Source: Onchocerca lupi
Taxonomy: Eukaryota > Nematoda > Chromadorea > Rhabditida > Onchocercidae
Assembly: GCA_028564675.1 (NCBI GenBank)
Contig: JAOVVO010000328.1
Span: 21,435-85,434 of the forward strand
Length of the DNA: 64,000 bases
Direction: 5' to 3'
Of the stretch, positions 12,491-24,200 are shown in pieces (the stretch's first letter is position 1; every line of letters begins with the position of its first letter). A program made the position numbers and the translations under genes. Under the pieces are notes generated by a model, which was given only the letters and a program-made list of their open reading frames with translations, was not told the origin of the DNA and made no database searches.

Positions 12491-13394
12491 ATGTATATTG
12501 TGTAGGATTAACAGCAACTAAAAGTTTTCTAAGCAAATCTAAGGATTTCCCCGAAAATTCCGCGCAAGTAACAACCAAATCCAAAGTGATAACTATTTGC
12601 GCGCGTTTGCGTAATAAGTCATCCAGCGAATGCCAAATTAGATGAACCGTTCGACAGCTGCATCTCTTTCGTTACTCTGGTGTACAAATATGTCAAATTT
12701 AGTAATTAATATGTCAAATTCAGTAAGTAAACATATACAAATATATCAAATTTAGTAATTAAGAGGATTTTGTAGTTCCAATTATAAGTACTCAGCTTAT
12801 GAATAGCATTGGGAAACGATGAAATTTCGCATCTGGAATACCTTCTGTTTAATTAAAATCGAAAGCTTTGTAAAAAGCTTTGTATCTTTAATTTAAATGA
12901 AATTAAGTTTGAATGCAAAATAAGAGAGCCAGAAATAATTTTTTTTAAATTAGTTGCTTAATTAATTTTAACACCGTTAGTAATATTGATTATTAAAAAC
13001 AGGATATTTTACTGGAGAAACTTTCCAGTATAGCAGTTACAACAAAGCACTGAGTTACTTATTGAGTCAGTACTTCCGAGAAGAGTGGCATTTCCTACTT
13101 CTGATTTTTTTTTTCAGTTATTTTGAGCAGGTGATATTTTAAAAGAGAATGTAAATAAAGGAGTGATGTACCAGTTCAAGAAGGTTTACTTGTAAGATCA
13201 AAGAATAATATTACGGTTTATATGATCAGTTCCATGGTTTCAGCATCTTTAACAATCGAATATCATTATGGAGTTGTTACGGCAATTAGTTCTGTAGTTT
13301 TTAACTTTATAAACATCAGTAGTATTTTCCTTAATCGCTGGATATTATTTGTGATTTCAGATTAATAGCTTTATGATAAATCTAATCAATAGTA

Positions 13395-13401
13395 TTTTCA
13401 G
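13395..13401 (+). other. Acceptor-like TTTTCAG upstream of a start codon
   Basis: ATTTTCAG ends 35 nt before the ATG at 13437. In nematodes such a site is usually either a spliced-leader trans-splice acceptor or the end of a 5'UTR intron. Confidence 0.4.
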
Positions 13402-13436
13402 GTGCAATGTATTATAATTATTGATTAGTAACATTG

Positions 13437-16245
13437 ATGACATCTCACGACAATTCGGTAATCATTTCGGGAGCTGATAATTTAGATAGCAATGCAGTAG
13501 AACTTATCTCGGGTGATGGAATGGTACAGCATGAACCGGTGCAGCAACAGAATGCTGATACCTCGGAAATGAATTATACTACGGTACGTTTTTGCTTTCG
13601 TGCGTAATAAATTTGGTCTGCAGAATAATAGTAATTGTAGAAATTGGTTAAATTGTTGAAGTATATCATTATGTGCGTTCGTCAACTAAGATGTGCAACA
13701 TTTTAACTTCAAATGCCGCAACAGTTAATTTATATTTGTTGATTCAATAGATGCTTAAGTCAGTAGATTCCTTATGAATCATAACTAACATTTGATGTGA
13801 AAATATATGCATATATTTTTATATATTAAAGATATCTTTATTATAATGCACGGTTTTATTTATAACATATCTTAAATAACTGCATAAAATGCATATAAAT
13901 TCAAATTGAACTACTGAGCTTAAAAAAATTATAAATTCTAGATTCCGTTGGAAGTATTGGAAGTAGCCGGTATCGATGTTGAAAATTCTGGTGAATTAAC
14001 TCAAGAGCAAATAAACACAATCATGTCTTTGATTGAACCAAATAATGCGATTCAGTCACATGATTTCAAACGAGAACAAATTGATATGCCGCAATCATCT
14101 TATACTAATAGTATGCCCAATTCTTCATCCGAAACTGGAGATCGTTTAACGCTTTACATTCTGGACGATGGTTCATTAAAACTTACGGATGCCCTACTTC
14201 AAAAGGAATTTTTTGTGAGTTCTTTCGGTTTCATTATTCAAAAATAGTTGATATTAATTAACAGCGCTCCTCGTGATTAATTTTGCTTAGTAAGATTTAA
14301 TGATTCGTGATGGCTGTGTTGAAATCGTGATCATTGAATAAGCAACATATATGATAAGTGTAACATTCCCAGAATTACTTTGTTTTGACTTTATCATAAG
14401 TATAATTAACTTCATTTGGCACATTTATAATTTTAGTTCACACCAAGAGAGTTAGCGTTGCAAAATATTGATGTTGACAATTTAACTGATGAAACTTTGG
14501 AAAGGATCATTCAAATGGCAATGGAATCGTTAGCTTTTATATTTTGTTTGTTGCAAGTAAACTTTATGATTACTATGAATAAATTTTATTGCTTAAGAAA
14601 TGATTCAAGTATGTAATTCAAGAAATACTGAAAATAATAAATTCTGTATATTACTATAAAGAAAAAGAGTTCGAGTTATTTCAGTCCAGAAATTAAAATC
14701 TTTTTCTTTTTTTTTTTTCTTTTTTTTCTCCGAAGTTTCATTTTCCAGAAATGAAGCGGTGATAATGAAAAAGCGAAAAATAGATGATGCAAACTGTGTG
14801 GAATTTGCGGGATTTTCAGCTGTAAGTTCTTTATTCTCAAAAAAAAAAAATTATTTGCTTGAACTTCTATTTACATTGAATGAAAATATGCGAAATAAAA
14901 TAATTGAATGATTAGTTATTTCAGAATACTTCGATGGAACCATCGGCATCTTCTTCTTCAAAAAGAGCGCTGGTCACTGGTATAATTTCATTTATTTTTT
15001 GTTTATTAGATTTTGCTAAATTTGCTGCTTTATCAATTTGAGGAAATTGAATTTACAAATTCAAGATTTCGTTTTTTTCTATATGTTAACCTAAATTTTT
15101 TTTCAGATTTTAAATCTAATTTAAAAACTAAAGATGTTAATGATGATTGTTCCAGAAGAACACCATGTCGAATCGCAACTATCGTTAATAGGCACCGAAG
15201 TTGAAATTAAACGCGATGGTAAAGTTTATTCCGCCACAATTAAGTACTGCAGACAAAGTGGAGGATATAAAGTGCAATTTAGTGATGGTCATTTCGAATG
15301 GGTTAGTGAAGATGAGATACGATTACTTCATGGTATGTTTTCATAATCTTAACCATTGTTTATTTTTTAAATATTCTTTATTTTTAACATATTTTTATTA
15401 GAATTGGAGACTGCTGGTAATAGTTTATTGTTCCTTCAGATGGAAGTCCTAGAAAACGTAATGATCATGAATCATATAGTGAAAAAGCGGGACCTGTATC
15501 TTCCGGAGCTGTTGATGAAGATGCATTATCGAAAAATATTAATGGCCGAAGATGCATTTCCCAGATTCCAGGTATGTGTTTTTTAACTAGTCATTTTTGC
15601 TTATTTTTACCTCACATTCTAAAATTAAAATCAATGATTATTTGGACAACATACGCCAGGTATCAAAGTTACTCCAACGAATGGTTGTCATAAACAGGAA
15701 GAGCCGAATTTTTGCTGTGTTGTATGCGATCAGAAAGTTTATCAGAAGGTTCGCTATTCATTTTATTATTATTGCGCTTTTAAAACTTGCAGGTCCCTCT
15801 TTAGTTCTTAAATAGAATTATGTTAAGATTTATATGGAGAAAGAATTGCTTCATTTATTTGGAGTCCAAAAAAGACTCCAGATAAATGTTTATAGTTTTA
15901 CAAAATGGAGACAGCAAACTGGAAATTGAAGGAAGTAATTCACAAAACGAAGTAGTATATTTTTATAAGAGCTGAACAGTATGAAGAGCATCACACAGGA
16001 TTTCATCCCATAATTTGATTTTTCACACTTTTTGATAGTTGGAAATCCTAACAATTTCTTTATAAACATTCTAGGAACCACAGTATATTGTGATACGGAT
16101 TCCTGCTTGTGATGCATGTGTTGAACAAAAGATGGTTTTGTTAGATGGTAACACAAAAGATTGCGAGGCACAGACGTATACTAGCTTTCTGAAAAATGGT
16201 CGTCATATTGCTACTGTTACAAATGATGAACAGAGGAATAACTAA
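13437..16245 (+). CDS. Unrecognised protein with Tudor-like module and four-cysteine finger
   Basis: Nine exons: 13437-13583, 13942-14214, 14437-14528, 14749-14821, 14925-14979, 15156-15332, 15440-15571, 15660-15748 and 16075-16245, giving about 402 residues with all phases agreeing. The first half is acidic and Ser/Gln-rich. A basic patch (KKRKID, about residue 177) could be a nuclear signal. Near residues 225-270 lies a small beta-barrel-like module (GTEVEIKRDGKVYSATIKY, then QFSDGHFEWV), resembling Tudor or chromo-barrel domains. The C terminus has CVVC, 18 residues, then CDAC: a C-x2-C-x18-C-x2-C treble-clef-like finger. I infer a nuclear chromatin or transcription role, without a family name. 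Exons 6 and 7 each also have an alternative upstream acceptor; I chose those keeping the Tudor frame and a disordered basic linker. An 84-codon frame overlaps the 3' end in +1. Confidence 0.7.
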
Positions 16246-16802
16246 TCGCAATGATGATTTTGATAATTCATATGCTCATTTTCAAAATTTTTTTTTGTCT
16301 TTCATTGATATTAAGTATAGAATATTTATAGAGGGGAAGAAAATTTCTGATACTGAATCGCGAAATTTGATAGAGATTATCATTTCCGAAACATGCGACG
16401 GTGTCAAGATACTTTTAGGACAAGAAAAATTTGGTCAAAAGATTGTTCTCATTATAAAATCTTGCAAGTTATTTTAGAAATTTAAAAAGTTTTTTAAAAA
16501 TTAAAGGGGCTTGCGAACATTTTCTGAATAATTAATTAGTTTTTTTTTTTTTTTTTGAATCACAAAAGCAAGAAAATCATTTCATACATCCAATTTCTTT
16601 ATTCTTCACTTATTCAGGAAATTATACCGATGATTTTGAAATTTGATCGTATTTATTTTTGGGTTTCTCTTCAGAAAAATTGCATTGCGATATATTGATT
16701 TAGATGCCAGTGATTAGCAGTCCAGTCCTTTATTTTATTTCTGATTTTTAATTTCAAATTTGAAATTAAGATTCTTATTTTGAAAAAAAGAATTTTGAAA
16801 AA
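16246..16802. other. Convergent 3' intergenic region
   Basis: This short AT-rich spacer lies between two converging genes. It includes a T run near 16541-16556. The plus frame continuing from 16196 to 16477 is open and of moderate complexity; see the finding on it. Nothing else is recognised. Confidence 0.5.
16729..16734 (-). terminator. Candidate polyadenylation signal of the ECI2-like gene
   Basis: AATAAA on the minus strand lies about 70 nt beyond the stop codon at 16803-16805. A second hexamer starts 5 nt away. Confidence 0.5.
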
Positions 16803-19800
16803 TCACTTTTTCCTTATCATGAATCGTTGTATTGCATTTAGACATTCCGTACTTTGCCAGCGTTGCATCAGCAGAGAAATTTCTCGTTCATTTTGTGCGA
16901 GGAGTGCCTCACGATGTATGTTTCGGAGTAATTTTTTGTTATAGAACAGTGATTCAGGCGGTAATTGCGATATCTTTCGTACGTAAGTTTTTGTCTCTTC
17001 TCGAAAATTGAGTGACGGCACTACTCGACATACCAGATTTCGCTCAAATGCTTCTTGTGCAGTCAATTTTTTATCGAAAATTAAAATTTCTGATGCCTGA
17101 AATAATTTAAAAATATAAAATATATGATTTCTATTAAAACTATATCAATTTTACGAGTGGAAGTTTATGGTACTGTTATATAGTTGTTTAATAACATAGT
17201 CTTCCAGCTATGGCATAATTTGAAATCAGTTTGTATTCATGTTTGCTGTAAAACCATTTATTTATTGGCTTATTAACTTATTTTTTATGTAACTGCCAAC
17301 CTTGCTATATCCCATTATCATCGGAAATGTGTATGACGAACAACCTTCCGGAGATTGTCCGAGCGATGTGAATGGTGTACTGAAGGTTGCCTTAAATTTT
17401 GAAATATTTTTATCTGTAAATTTATATGAGTAATAAATAATCTTGTTATTGAAATAGAAAAGGAAGAAATTTCTAACAAACCTTATCAGAAGCAATAACT
17501 AGATCAAATAAAGGAAGTATAGTAACAGCAATGCCAATTGCAGGACCATTGATGAGTGCGACCAAGGGTTTTTTATGATTAATATAAGCGGTAACGTAAG
17601 ACTTCAGTACTTGACCTGCCTCAGAAGCCATCTGAGGTATATCTTCGGGACCATTAATTTTGGTGAAATTCGACAGGTCGTTACCGCTACAGAAATACTG
17701 GCCTGATCCTGTCAATTCGAACTTATAATTTCAGAAACATAATTCTTAGATTTTCGATTAAAATGCTTGAAGGCTGAGAAATGCTTGGAATCAGAAGTGG
17801 TACTATGCTGCAAATAATGTGATAAGAATATTTACCAGTGAACGCAGTAACTGTGGTATCAATCTCATTTGCGTAATTCAAGGCATTCGTAATACCGTTA
17901 TACATCTAAATTTTAATTTTAAATTTGGAACTGTAACTGAAATTAAATCATTAGCATCAATCATTTTCCTATATCTAATCAATTTTCACATGATATTATA
18001 TCATGTAACATTTCAAATGCTTTAGTTTCACGCATATCTCTGCATCCAATATCAATTCTAAATTGTTAGCAGTTTAAATTTGAATAATCCCACAATTATT
18101 CACTCAAATATTTGAAAAATATTGAAAATAATTATAGATTATGCAAGAAATTTTCTTTATTTACCTCATAAGTTAAAGCATTATATTTGTTTGGCCTATT
18201 AAGCTTTATCCATAAAATCTTATCTTCAATCATAACATCAAGACCAGGTATAGGTTTCAAACCGTCGCATGTTGTTGGAGGCAAAACTTCTGCATCTGTT
18301 GCAGATAATTTATTGACCATATCGATGTACATTTTTTGTGCTTCATCCTAAATATTTACAATTTTGCATTTGATAAAGTTGCAAATTCAGCTGTAAGAAG
18401 AAGCGAACAGGATGTATAAAATGAACGTAAGAAATGATAAATAGTAAAATTTAATTATTATTCAAAAAGAAATACCATTGATTTTCCCTTGAATTCCTTC
18501 CAAGCATCATATTTCGCTTGTGATGGCGATAACAGTAAAGGTCGTTTGCCTTCAATATCTCCAATCGTTGCCTTTAAGAAGAAATAATTTCAAGAATATT
18601 TCGAAGAAACATCGAAAAAATTTTTATTGCTTCCAAAAAAAATAATATTCTATTAAAGAAAGAATAATTTTGATACATTTACTTGTTTATAAAGCCCATA
18701 AAGTTTCAGTTTCGTTGATATGTCTTGTTCTTCTGGCAATTGCTTTATCTTCTCAAGAGCTTGTTGAAATTCTGCATTCCAAGATTTCAATCTGTATTGA
18801 CGGAAAATTTAGAAATTTAAGCAAAAAATCTGAAGTTCTAAAGTAAAAAAATTGAGGAAGAATTTGTTGATGGTCTTTCATCAATATTTCGTATATATAA
18901 ATTATCAATTCAAAAATAACGAATTTCCGAATTTTTTATGCTAATTTATTAACTGAATTTCATCAAAGAATTTTAAAAATAATACTAATCAAGCTATTTG
19001 TTTATGCTAATTACCGAAGATATAAAAATGCAATTTTAAAAATAAAGCACAGTTTATTTGTTTATGCTAATTACTGGAGATAGAAAAATGCCATTTTTTG
19101 CAAGGAATGTCGAAAATTTCTTTTTTTTTTTTCTTTTGTTAAAATATATAGAATTTCAAGGAATTTCGTAAATTTCTTTTTTTTTTTTTTTTATTTAAAT
19201 ATATAGAATTTCAGCTAGTCCGAAAGTTCTTAAATACGCACCTTATCTATGGAAAAACACGCTCCTATTCGAATGCAACGTGATATCAAAATTTTCAAAT
19301 CAATCAGTGAAAAATTTGAAATGTTGTGTAACAGGTAACAACGAACATTTACATTTTTATCTATTTAGATGATAAATGATAATGCTCCAAAATGCTTCAC
19401 ATTTTATTGCTTTTTCGTCAAAACATTGAAAAATACTAACTAAATGAAAGAATCGATTAATTTTAAACCAAAATATTTTACTCTCTAATTTCTTTCCTCT
19501 ATCATTTTAACCAAACAGCATTTAGTAAGAATTTTTTCAATTTTTTCAAATATTTTCTTATCTAATAGTCAAAAAAACAAATTATTTAAAAAAAAAAGCA
19601 ACATTTAATAAGGAATATTTCAATTGCAGAAGTTTTGAAATTGGAAAATATATTTCAAGAAAGTTCTTTTTTCTTTTTCACAACTTATAAGATATGATTA
19701 ATTGATTAGCACATATCTCGTAATCTGATAATGAACAATGCGTAACGTAGATTTGAAATATTCCAAAAAAAAAAAAAAACAAAAATGTATACTTTTTTGT

Positions 19801-19898
19801 TTTTTCAAAAATCTATCAAAAAATAAAATTAAAAAAGCTTACCGGTAAAAAAATTTCGATGATTGGAAACGAAATAACAATGACAATGCAAAATTCAT
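16803..19898 (-). CDS. ECI2: Acyl-CoA-binding domain / enoyl-CoA delta-isomerase fusion (ECI2-like)
   Basis: Delta3,delta2-enoyl-CoA isomerase moves double bonds so that unsaturated fatty acids can enter beta-oxidation. Eight exons: 19843-19898, 18683-18791, 18476-18571, 18165-18347, 17836-17905, 17482-17708, 17301-17390 and 16803-17096, giving 374 residues, all in phase. Domain order is a presequence-like start (MNFALSLLFRFQSSKFFYR, basic, no acid), an acyl-CoA-binding domain (residues about 20-105, ending DAWKEFKGKSM), a linker, then the crotonase fold with HKKPLVALINGPAIGI (oxyanion region) and SPEGCSS carrying the catalytic Glu. The C terminus is MIRKK, with no SKL-type peroxisomal signal, so mitochondria are likelier. 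An in-frame ATG at 19994 would add 32 residues. The nematode ech-4 gene is described with the same fusion. Confidence 0.93.
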
Positions 19899-20166
19899 AG
19901 GGAAATAATTTCTAAAATGATCGAAAAAACCAAATGTATTGATCGTAATGTTATTCAAAATGTTCATCCACAATTCATTCGGTACAAAGTTCATCAATTG
20001 TTCCGGTGATATTATAGACAAAGAAATGCTACGAACATTATCATCAATCAATTTATTGCAAAATTTTGTCGAGAGATTACTAACGACAATAGAAAGATGA
20101 ATCGCTAGAAATTATCAGTTAATTGTTAATTAAGATTTATTGTCGATTGAAATGAAATCATCCTTA

Positions 20167-20168
<2 letters not shown>

Positions 20169-20201
<33 letters not shown>
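20169..20201. repeat. Poly-A tract, 33 nt
   Basis: Uninterrupted A run on the plus strand. Confidence 0.95.
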
Positions 20202-20203
<2 letters not shown>

Positions 20204-20459
20204 CATTTTATCACTATTTGAAGTGGCAATGATTAGACATTAATAGCTCGAAATAAGCCTGGACCATCATTTGTTGGACTAGTTTAGAGCAATTTGGCTT
20301 CAAATCACATTTGGCTTAATAAAATGAACGTATATACGATGGCTTTTGTCTATTGTCCAGTAATCTTCTATATGTTTATTTTAATTCTTTTAATTAAATA
20401 ATTCAAATATTTGAACTTGATAATATAATGAGAAATCAGTGTTCTCGCAGTAAAAAATT

Positions 20460-20834
20460 ATGCTTGATCATTCAATTTTAATAGAATTATATTCAACTAT
20501 TGAAGTCCTTATAAATGGAATATTTGAGGTAATAACGAATATTCCAACCAAAAACTTATCTGATATAGCATCTACAATTTACATATATTCAAACTTATTG
20601 GAAATACTATGTTGGATTAATTTGCATATATCAATATCAATAAAGAGAAGAAAAAATATCATCTTACCTAATGTTAATTTTTTTAACATGAAAATTCAGA
20701 ATATGAAGGAAGATTGCTATGATAAATTCAGTTTCATAAACAAATTTTATTATTCACAAAAACATATCGCTTCACAAGAGATCAAAAAACTTTCAATACA
20801 GAAACGTAGGAAAACAAAGCCAGGGAATTTATAA
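20460..20834 (+). CDS. Hypothetical 124-residue protein (doubtful)
   Basis: An ATG-initiated single-exon frame of 124 codons lies in the spacer between REC8 and ECI2. The N-terminal half is hydrophobic and Ile/Leu-rich; the C-terminal third is Lys-rich (KRRKTKPGNL end). I recognise no domain. In DNA this AT-rich an Ile/Asn/Lys-rich open frame can arise by chance, and no splice partners or 5' acceptor stand out. It may be an orphan gene, a fragment or nothing. Confidence 0.2.
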   Translation: MLDHSILIELYSTIEVLINGIFEVITNIPTKNLSDIASTIYIYSNLLEILCWINLHISISIKRRKNIILPNVNFFNMKIQNMKEDCYDKFSFINKFYYSQKHIASQEIKKLSIQKRRKTKPGNL

Positions 20835-21252
20835 CCGTATAACAAACAAAAAATTCTTTCGATTCTTTTTCAACTGAATTTAATCTGAAATATATCTTAA
20901 TATATTTACAAAACAACCTTAATCATAAAAAAATATAAGAGCACTATTCACAGAGAGAAATTACTCGCAAAATTTCTAGATTAAAATCATTAAATATTCA
21001 CAAAGTAACGCGAAGTACAACAGATAATGAAAAAACGAAATATAATAAGGAAATGCAATTCATTAATAAAACACACGAAACTGGACAAACAGATTAACAT
21101 AACGATTGAAACACTTTTACATGAAGTAAATAGCAATTTAAATTTAATCTGGAATACATTCTAATATTATTACAAAATGATCTTTGTCATTAAAAAAGCG
21201 TTAGAGCATTGCTCACAAAACCGAAAGAAACTACTTTTCTGTAAAATTGGAC

Positions 21253-24200
21253 TCATGGGAGGCGGATGACAATTTCGCCAAAGTTCTCCTCTTGTTTAAC
21301 CTCAACTTTTTGTTTCGCCAGTAGCTCTAAAATTGTCATTATTTTGCAGAGAGAGAAAATATAAAAGAAAGCTTTCGATTTCTAATACTATTGTCAAAAA
21401 TTAATCTGTAAGTAACATAGGATAAAGTTATGACATTGTCTTCGGAATAGTATCATTAATTATTCCGCATCACTCGAAAAATTTGGTAATTAGCTAAATT
21501 AGTAAAGCAGAACAAAAAAAAAAAAAAAAAAAAACCAAAAAAAAAAGAAATAAAAAAAAAAAAAAAAAAAAAAAAGGGTTAAATGTAGCTTCCAATTTCT
21601 ACTTTTAGTAAATAAAATTTGAATTCAGGAAGTCCATGGAATTCAAGATGTACCGCAGAATAATAATAAAAAACATGAATGCAATGAATTTCAGAAAAGT
21701 ATAAAAATAAAACTAATTGATTGCCAAAGGCAGTAGTTTCTCTACAGAATAGTTATGACAAAAAAATATCAATAGACGTGTTATGAGAGCAATTTTATAC
21801 AAAGAATTCCTAAGTTCATGCATTAATAAAAGTATAAGAAGAAAAGATACCCCAAAAAATCATCGGTCTTTTGTGTTTGATAGTATACTGGAACGGAACT
21901 GTCTCCTGTTTCCACCGTACTTCCTACTTTATTAACTTTTAACTGAAATCGATCCTGCACCACTGAGATCTTTTGAATCTTTTTCTGATACTGAGAGCCT
22001 TGGCGCATTTCATACTCAGGATATCCTTCATCTATTTTAAAACAAAAATTAATTGCTGCTTTTGAAATTCACAAATACTTCAACTTTAAGTTTTTGAATT
22101 TTAATAATAATTGCAATGTAACATAAGTCCATAACCGGCAGATATGATTTATAAAATTTTGGAAAAACATACCAACGAGAAAATTTTCAGTGCTACTTTC
22201 CAGTCTCGTTGCACGTAGTTCGGATTCTGCAAAAAAGTGAAGAAAAAGAAACGACCATTTTATCACAGATTTGGACCAGATGAATTCGTCACACTTTTAT
22301 CACAAATTATGATTTTAACAAAGAATCATTACTTACCAATCGCCAAGTTCGAAAATAGGTCCGTGACTCGAGCTTTTTCCGCCGATAAAATCAAGCTATC
22401 ATCCCCAAGCTGGAATCGAAAATAATGATATTTGATTATAAAATTGGTAGCTGGAATATTTGGGATATTTATACTGAAATCGAATAAAAAATTAAATTTT
22501 GATTATTAAAAGAAATCCAATTATGAAATTCAACTTTTTCCTCTTCAGGTACTTTTGACATATTTATATACAGATTGAATAAAAAGTCAAATTTCGATCC
22601 TTAAAACAAATCCAATTATAAAATTTAACTTTTCTCTTTTCAGGTACTTCATTCAGATGAGAATGCTATAGTTTATCAGTAACTGTGATCAATTTGAGCC
22701 ACATTTAGTAATGTGAAAGTAGTGATGGTTAGAATGTCAAATGCAATAGGATGTTTGTTTCAGAAGCTGTAAACATGCAAAGAAGGAATCACTAAAGACT
22801 GAGGAATGGAATATTTGATGATCAGGATTCATTAATTTTAGGAACAAATGAATTAATTAAAATATCTCGACAATTATAAAATGGAGAGCGTCATTTCAAT
22901 AAGATTATAAAAGAATATATGAAAATGACTGAGCAATCCTAGGAAGCTTAGTAATTGACAGCTATGCACTAAAACTCGCAATCCTTTTTTTCCTTCTTTA
23001 TTTTTGAATTCCTACCGCTTGTAATGGATCCTCTCCAGCAGTTCTTTCAAAAATAGAAGCCACGGATATTTTCATTTTCTCATCAAACTGTCGACTATCC
23101 CTAAAGGCAATTGGCAATTCTCCATCTGATCTAAGCTGTGATGAGGGATCGGCGGTACGCTGAAATAATCCGACACTAAAATAATTTATGTGCAATATAT
23201 GGAGTCAGTAAATAGAAATATAAAATCTAATTCTGAACAAAATATAACAAGCAAAATCTTTAAAATTATTTGAATATGTCAAAAAATAACAGAAGCTCCC
23301 AAAATATCCATCTTTGACACATTACAATTCAAATAAAAAAATTACGGAAGTAGAATAAGAAAGGATTCCACAAAAACTCTGGCAAGAAGGTATTTATTTA
23401 ATTCGATGAAAAAGTGCTATATTAAATATAAATAGAAATATTAGTAATCAAAATCGAATATCAGATCTAATAAAAAAAATATAGAAATTGTATAATTAAG
23501 CATTGCTACATACTGTGCTACCAAAAGGTGCTGTAGAAACGGTATTTCGTCGTTCTTGTTCAATATCTTCAATTATTGGTGTAACAATCTGTCGTTCCAG
23601 ATCTTGCAATTTGCTTTTCGCGGATCCATGTGACGTAGATTCGGTTGATGTCTCTCTTTTCATTAAAGAACGTTGCAACATTCGTATTGGCGGTGCTTGC
23701 ATCGGTTCTAATTGCATTGCCTCTTCATATTGAAGTGGCGGTTCATCATATTCCGGTGCTGCGATCCAAGCATCCAAATTCGACATGGGATTTTTTGAGA
23801 ATTCTGCAACGGATACCTATCAATGGAAGATTAGATGTTCCTGAAGATTCTCATAAAAAAAATTTTTCAAATTTCGCTTATTCTATCTAAATTCAACGTT
23901 GAATTCCATTTTTCTCTTACATATGATTTCTCACGTATTTCAATATTCGGTTAACATATTTCAAGAAACGGTTTACATCAACAGAGTGAACGATCAGAAA
24001 AGGAAGTACCAGTTAAAAATGGAACAAGCAGTTAAATGAATGTAAAATTAAAGAGAGCCTTATCGAACTGAAATAGCAAAATGAAAAATTCAAATTTCAC
24101 CGCGCAATGTCATTGGGCGAACATCAAATAAATCTTGAACTGTTACCGTCCCATGTTTTGATAGTTGAGGAATCATTTCATCACGTGTATGTAGCAAATC

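Larger units (their letters stand above)
10846..13436. other. Divergent intergenic region with repeats
   Basis: This spacer separates SDHB (-) from the Tudor-domain gene (+) and should carry both promoters. It contains a T26 tract at 11033-11063, the ACGT-rich island at 11390-11990, an array of about 58-bp repeats at 12200-12490, and short repeats of AAATTTAGTAATTA type at 12681-12762. Open frames in the island are low-complexity His/Cys/Val strings from microsatellite DNA, and I do not call them genes. Confidence 0.6.
19899..21252. other. Spacer between two minus-strand genes
   Basis: AT-rich DNA upstream of the ECI2-like gene and downstream of REC8. It holds the 33-base A run at 20169-20201 and one plus-strand open frame (20460-20834) listed separately. 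The minus frame upstream of the chosen ECI2 start is open to about 20110, but the only further in-frame ATGs are at 19994 and 19967. Confidence 0.5.

Noticed and set aside
15013..15155. Upstream reading of exon 6 of the Tudor-domain gene from the acceptor near 15106
   Set aside because: It runs into a stop (HRS then TGA) just after the junction. The internal TTCCAG acceptor at 15155 keeps the conserved-looking frame.
15413..15586. Alternative exon 7 frame starting at the TTATTAG acceptor
   Set aside because: Open, but it reads an Ile/Leu/Met-rich string. The later TTCAG acceptor in the same phase gives a Ser/Lys-rich linker leading in phase to the finger exons.
19899..20051. F-box-like string (VPNELWMNILNNI) upstream of the ECI2 start
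   Set aside because: It is contiguous with the isomerase first exon, too short for an F-box gene, and its upstream codons include no early ATG. It is treated as an optional N-terminal extension or 5'UTR.
23503..23890. Plus-strand frames over REC8 exon 11
   Set aside because: Antisense shadows of the well-supported minus-strand exon.
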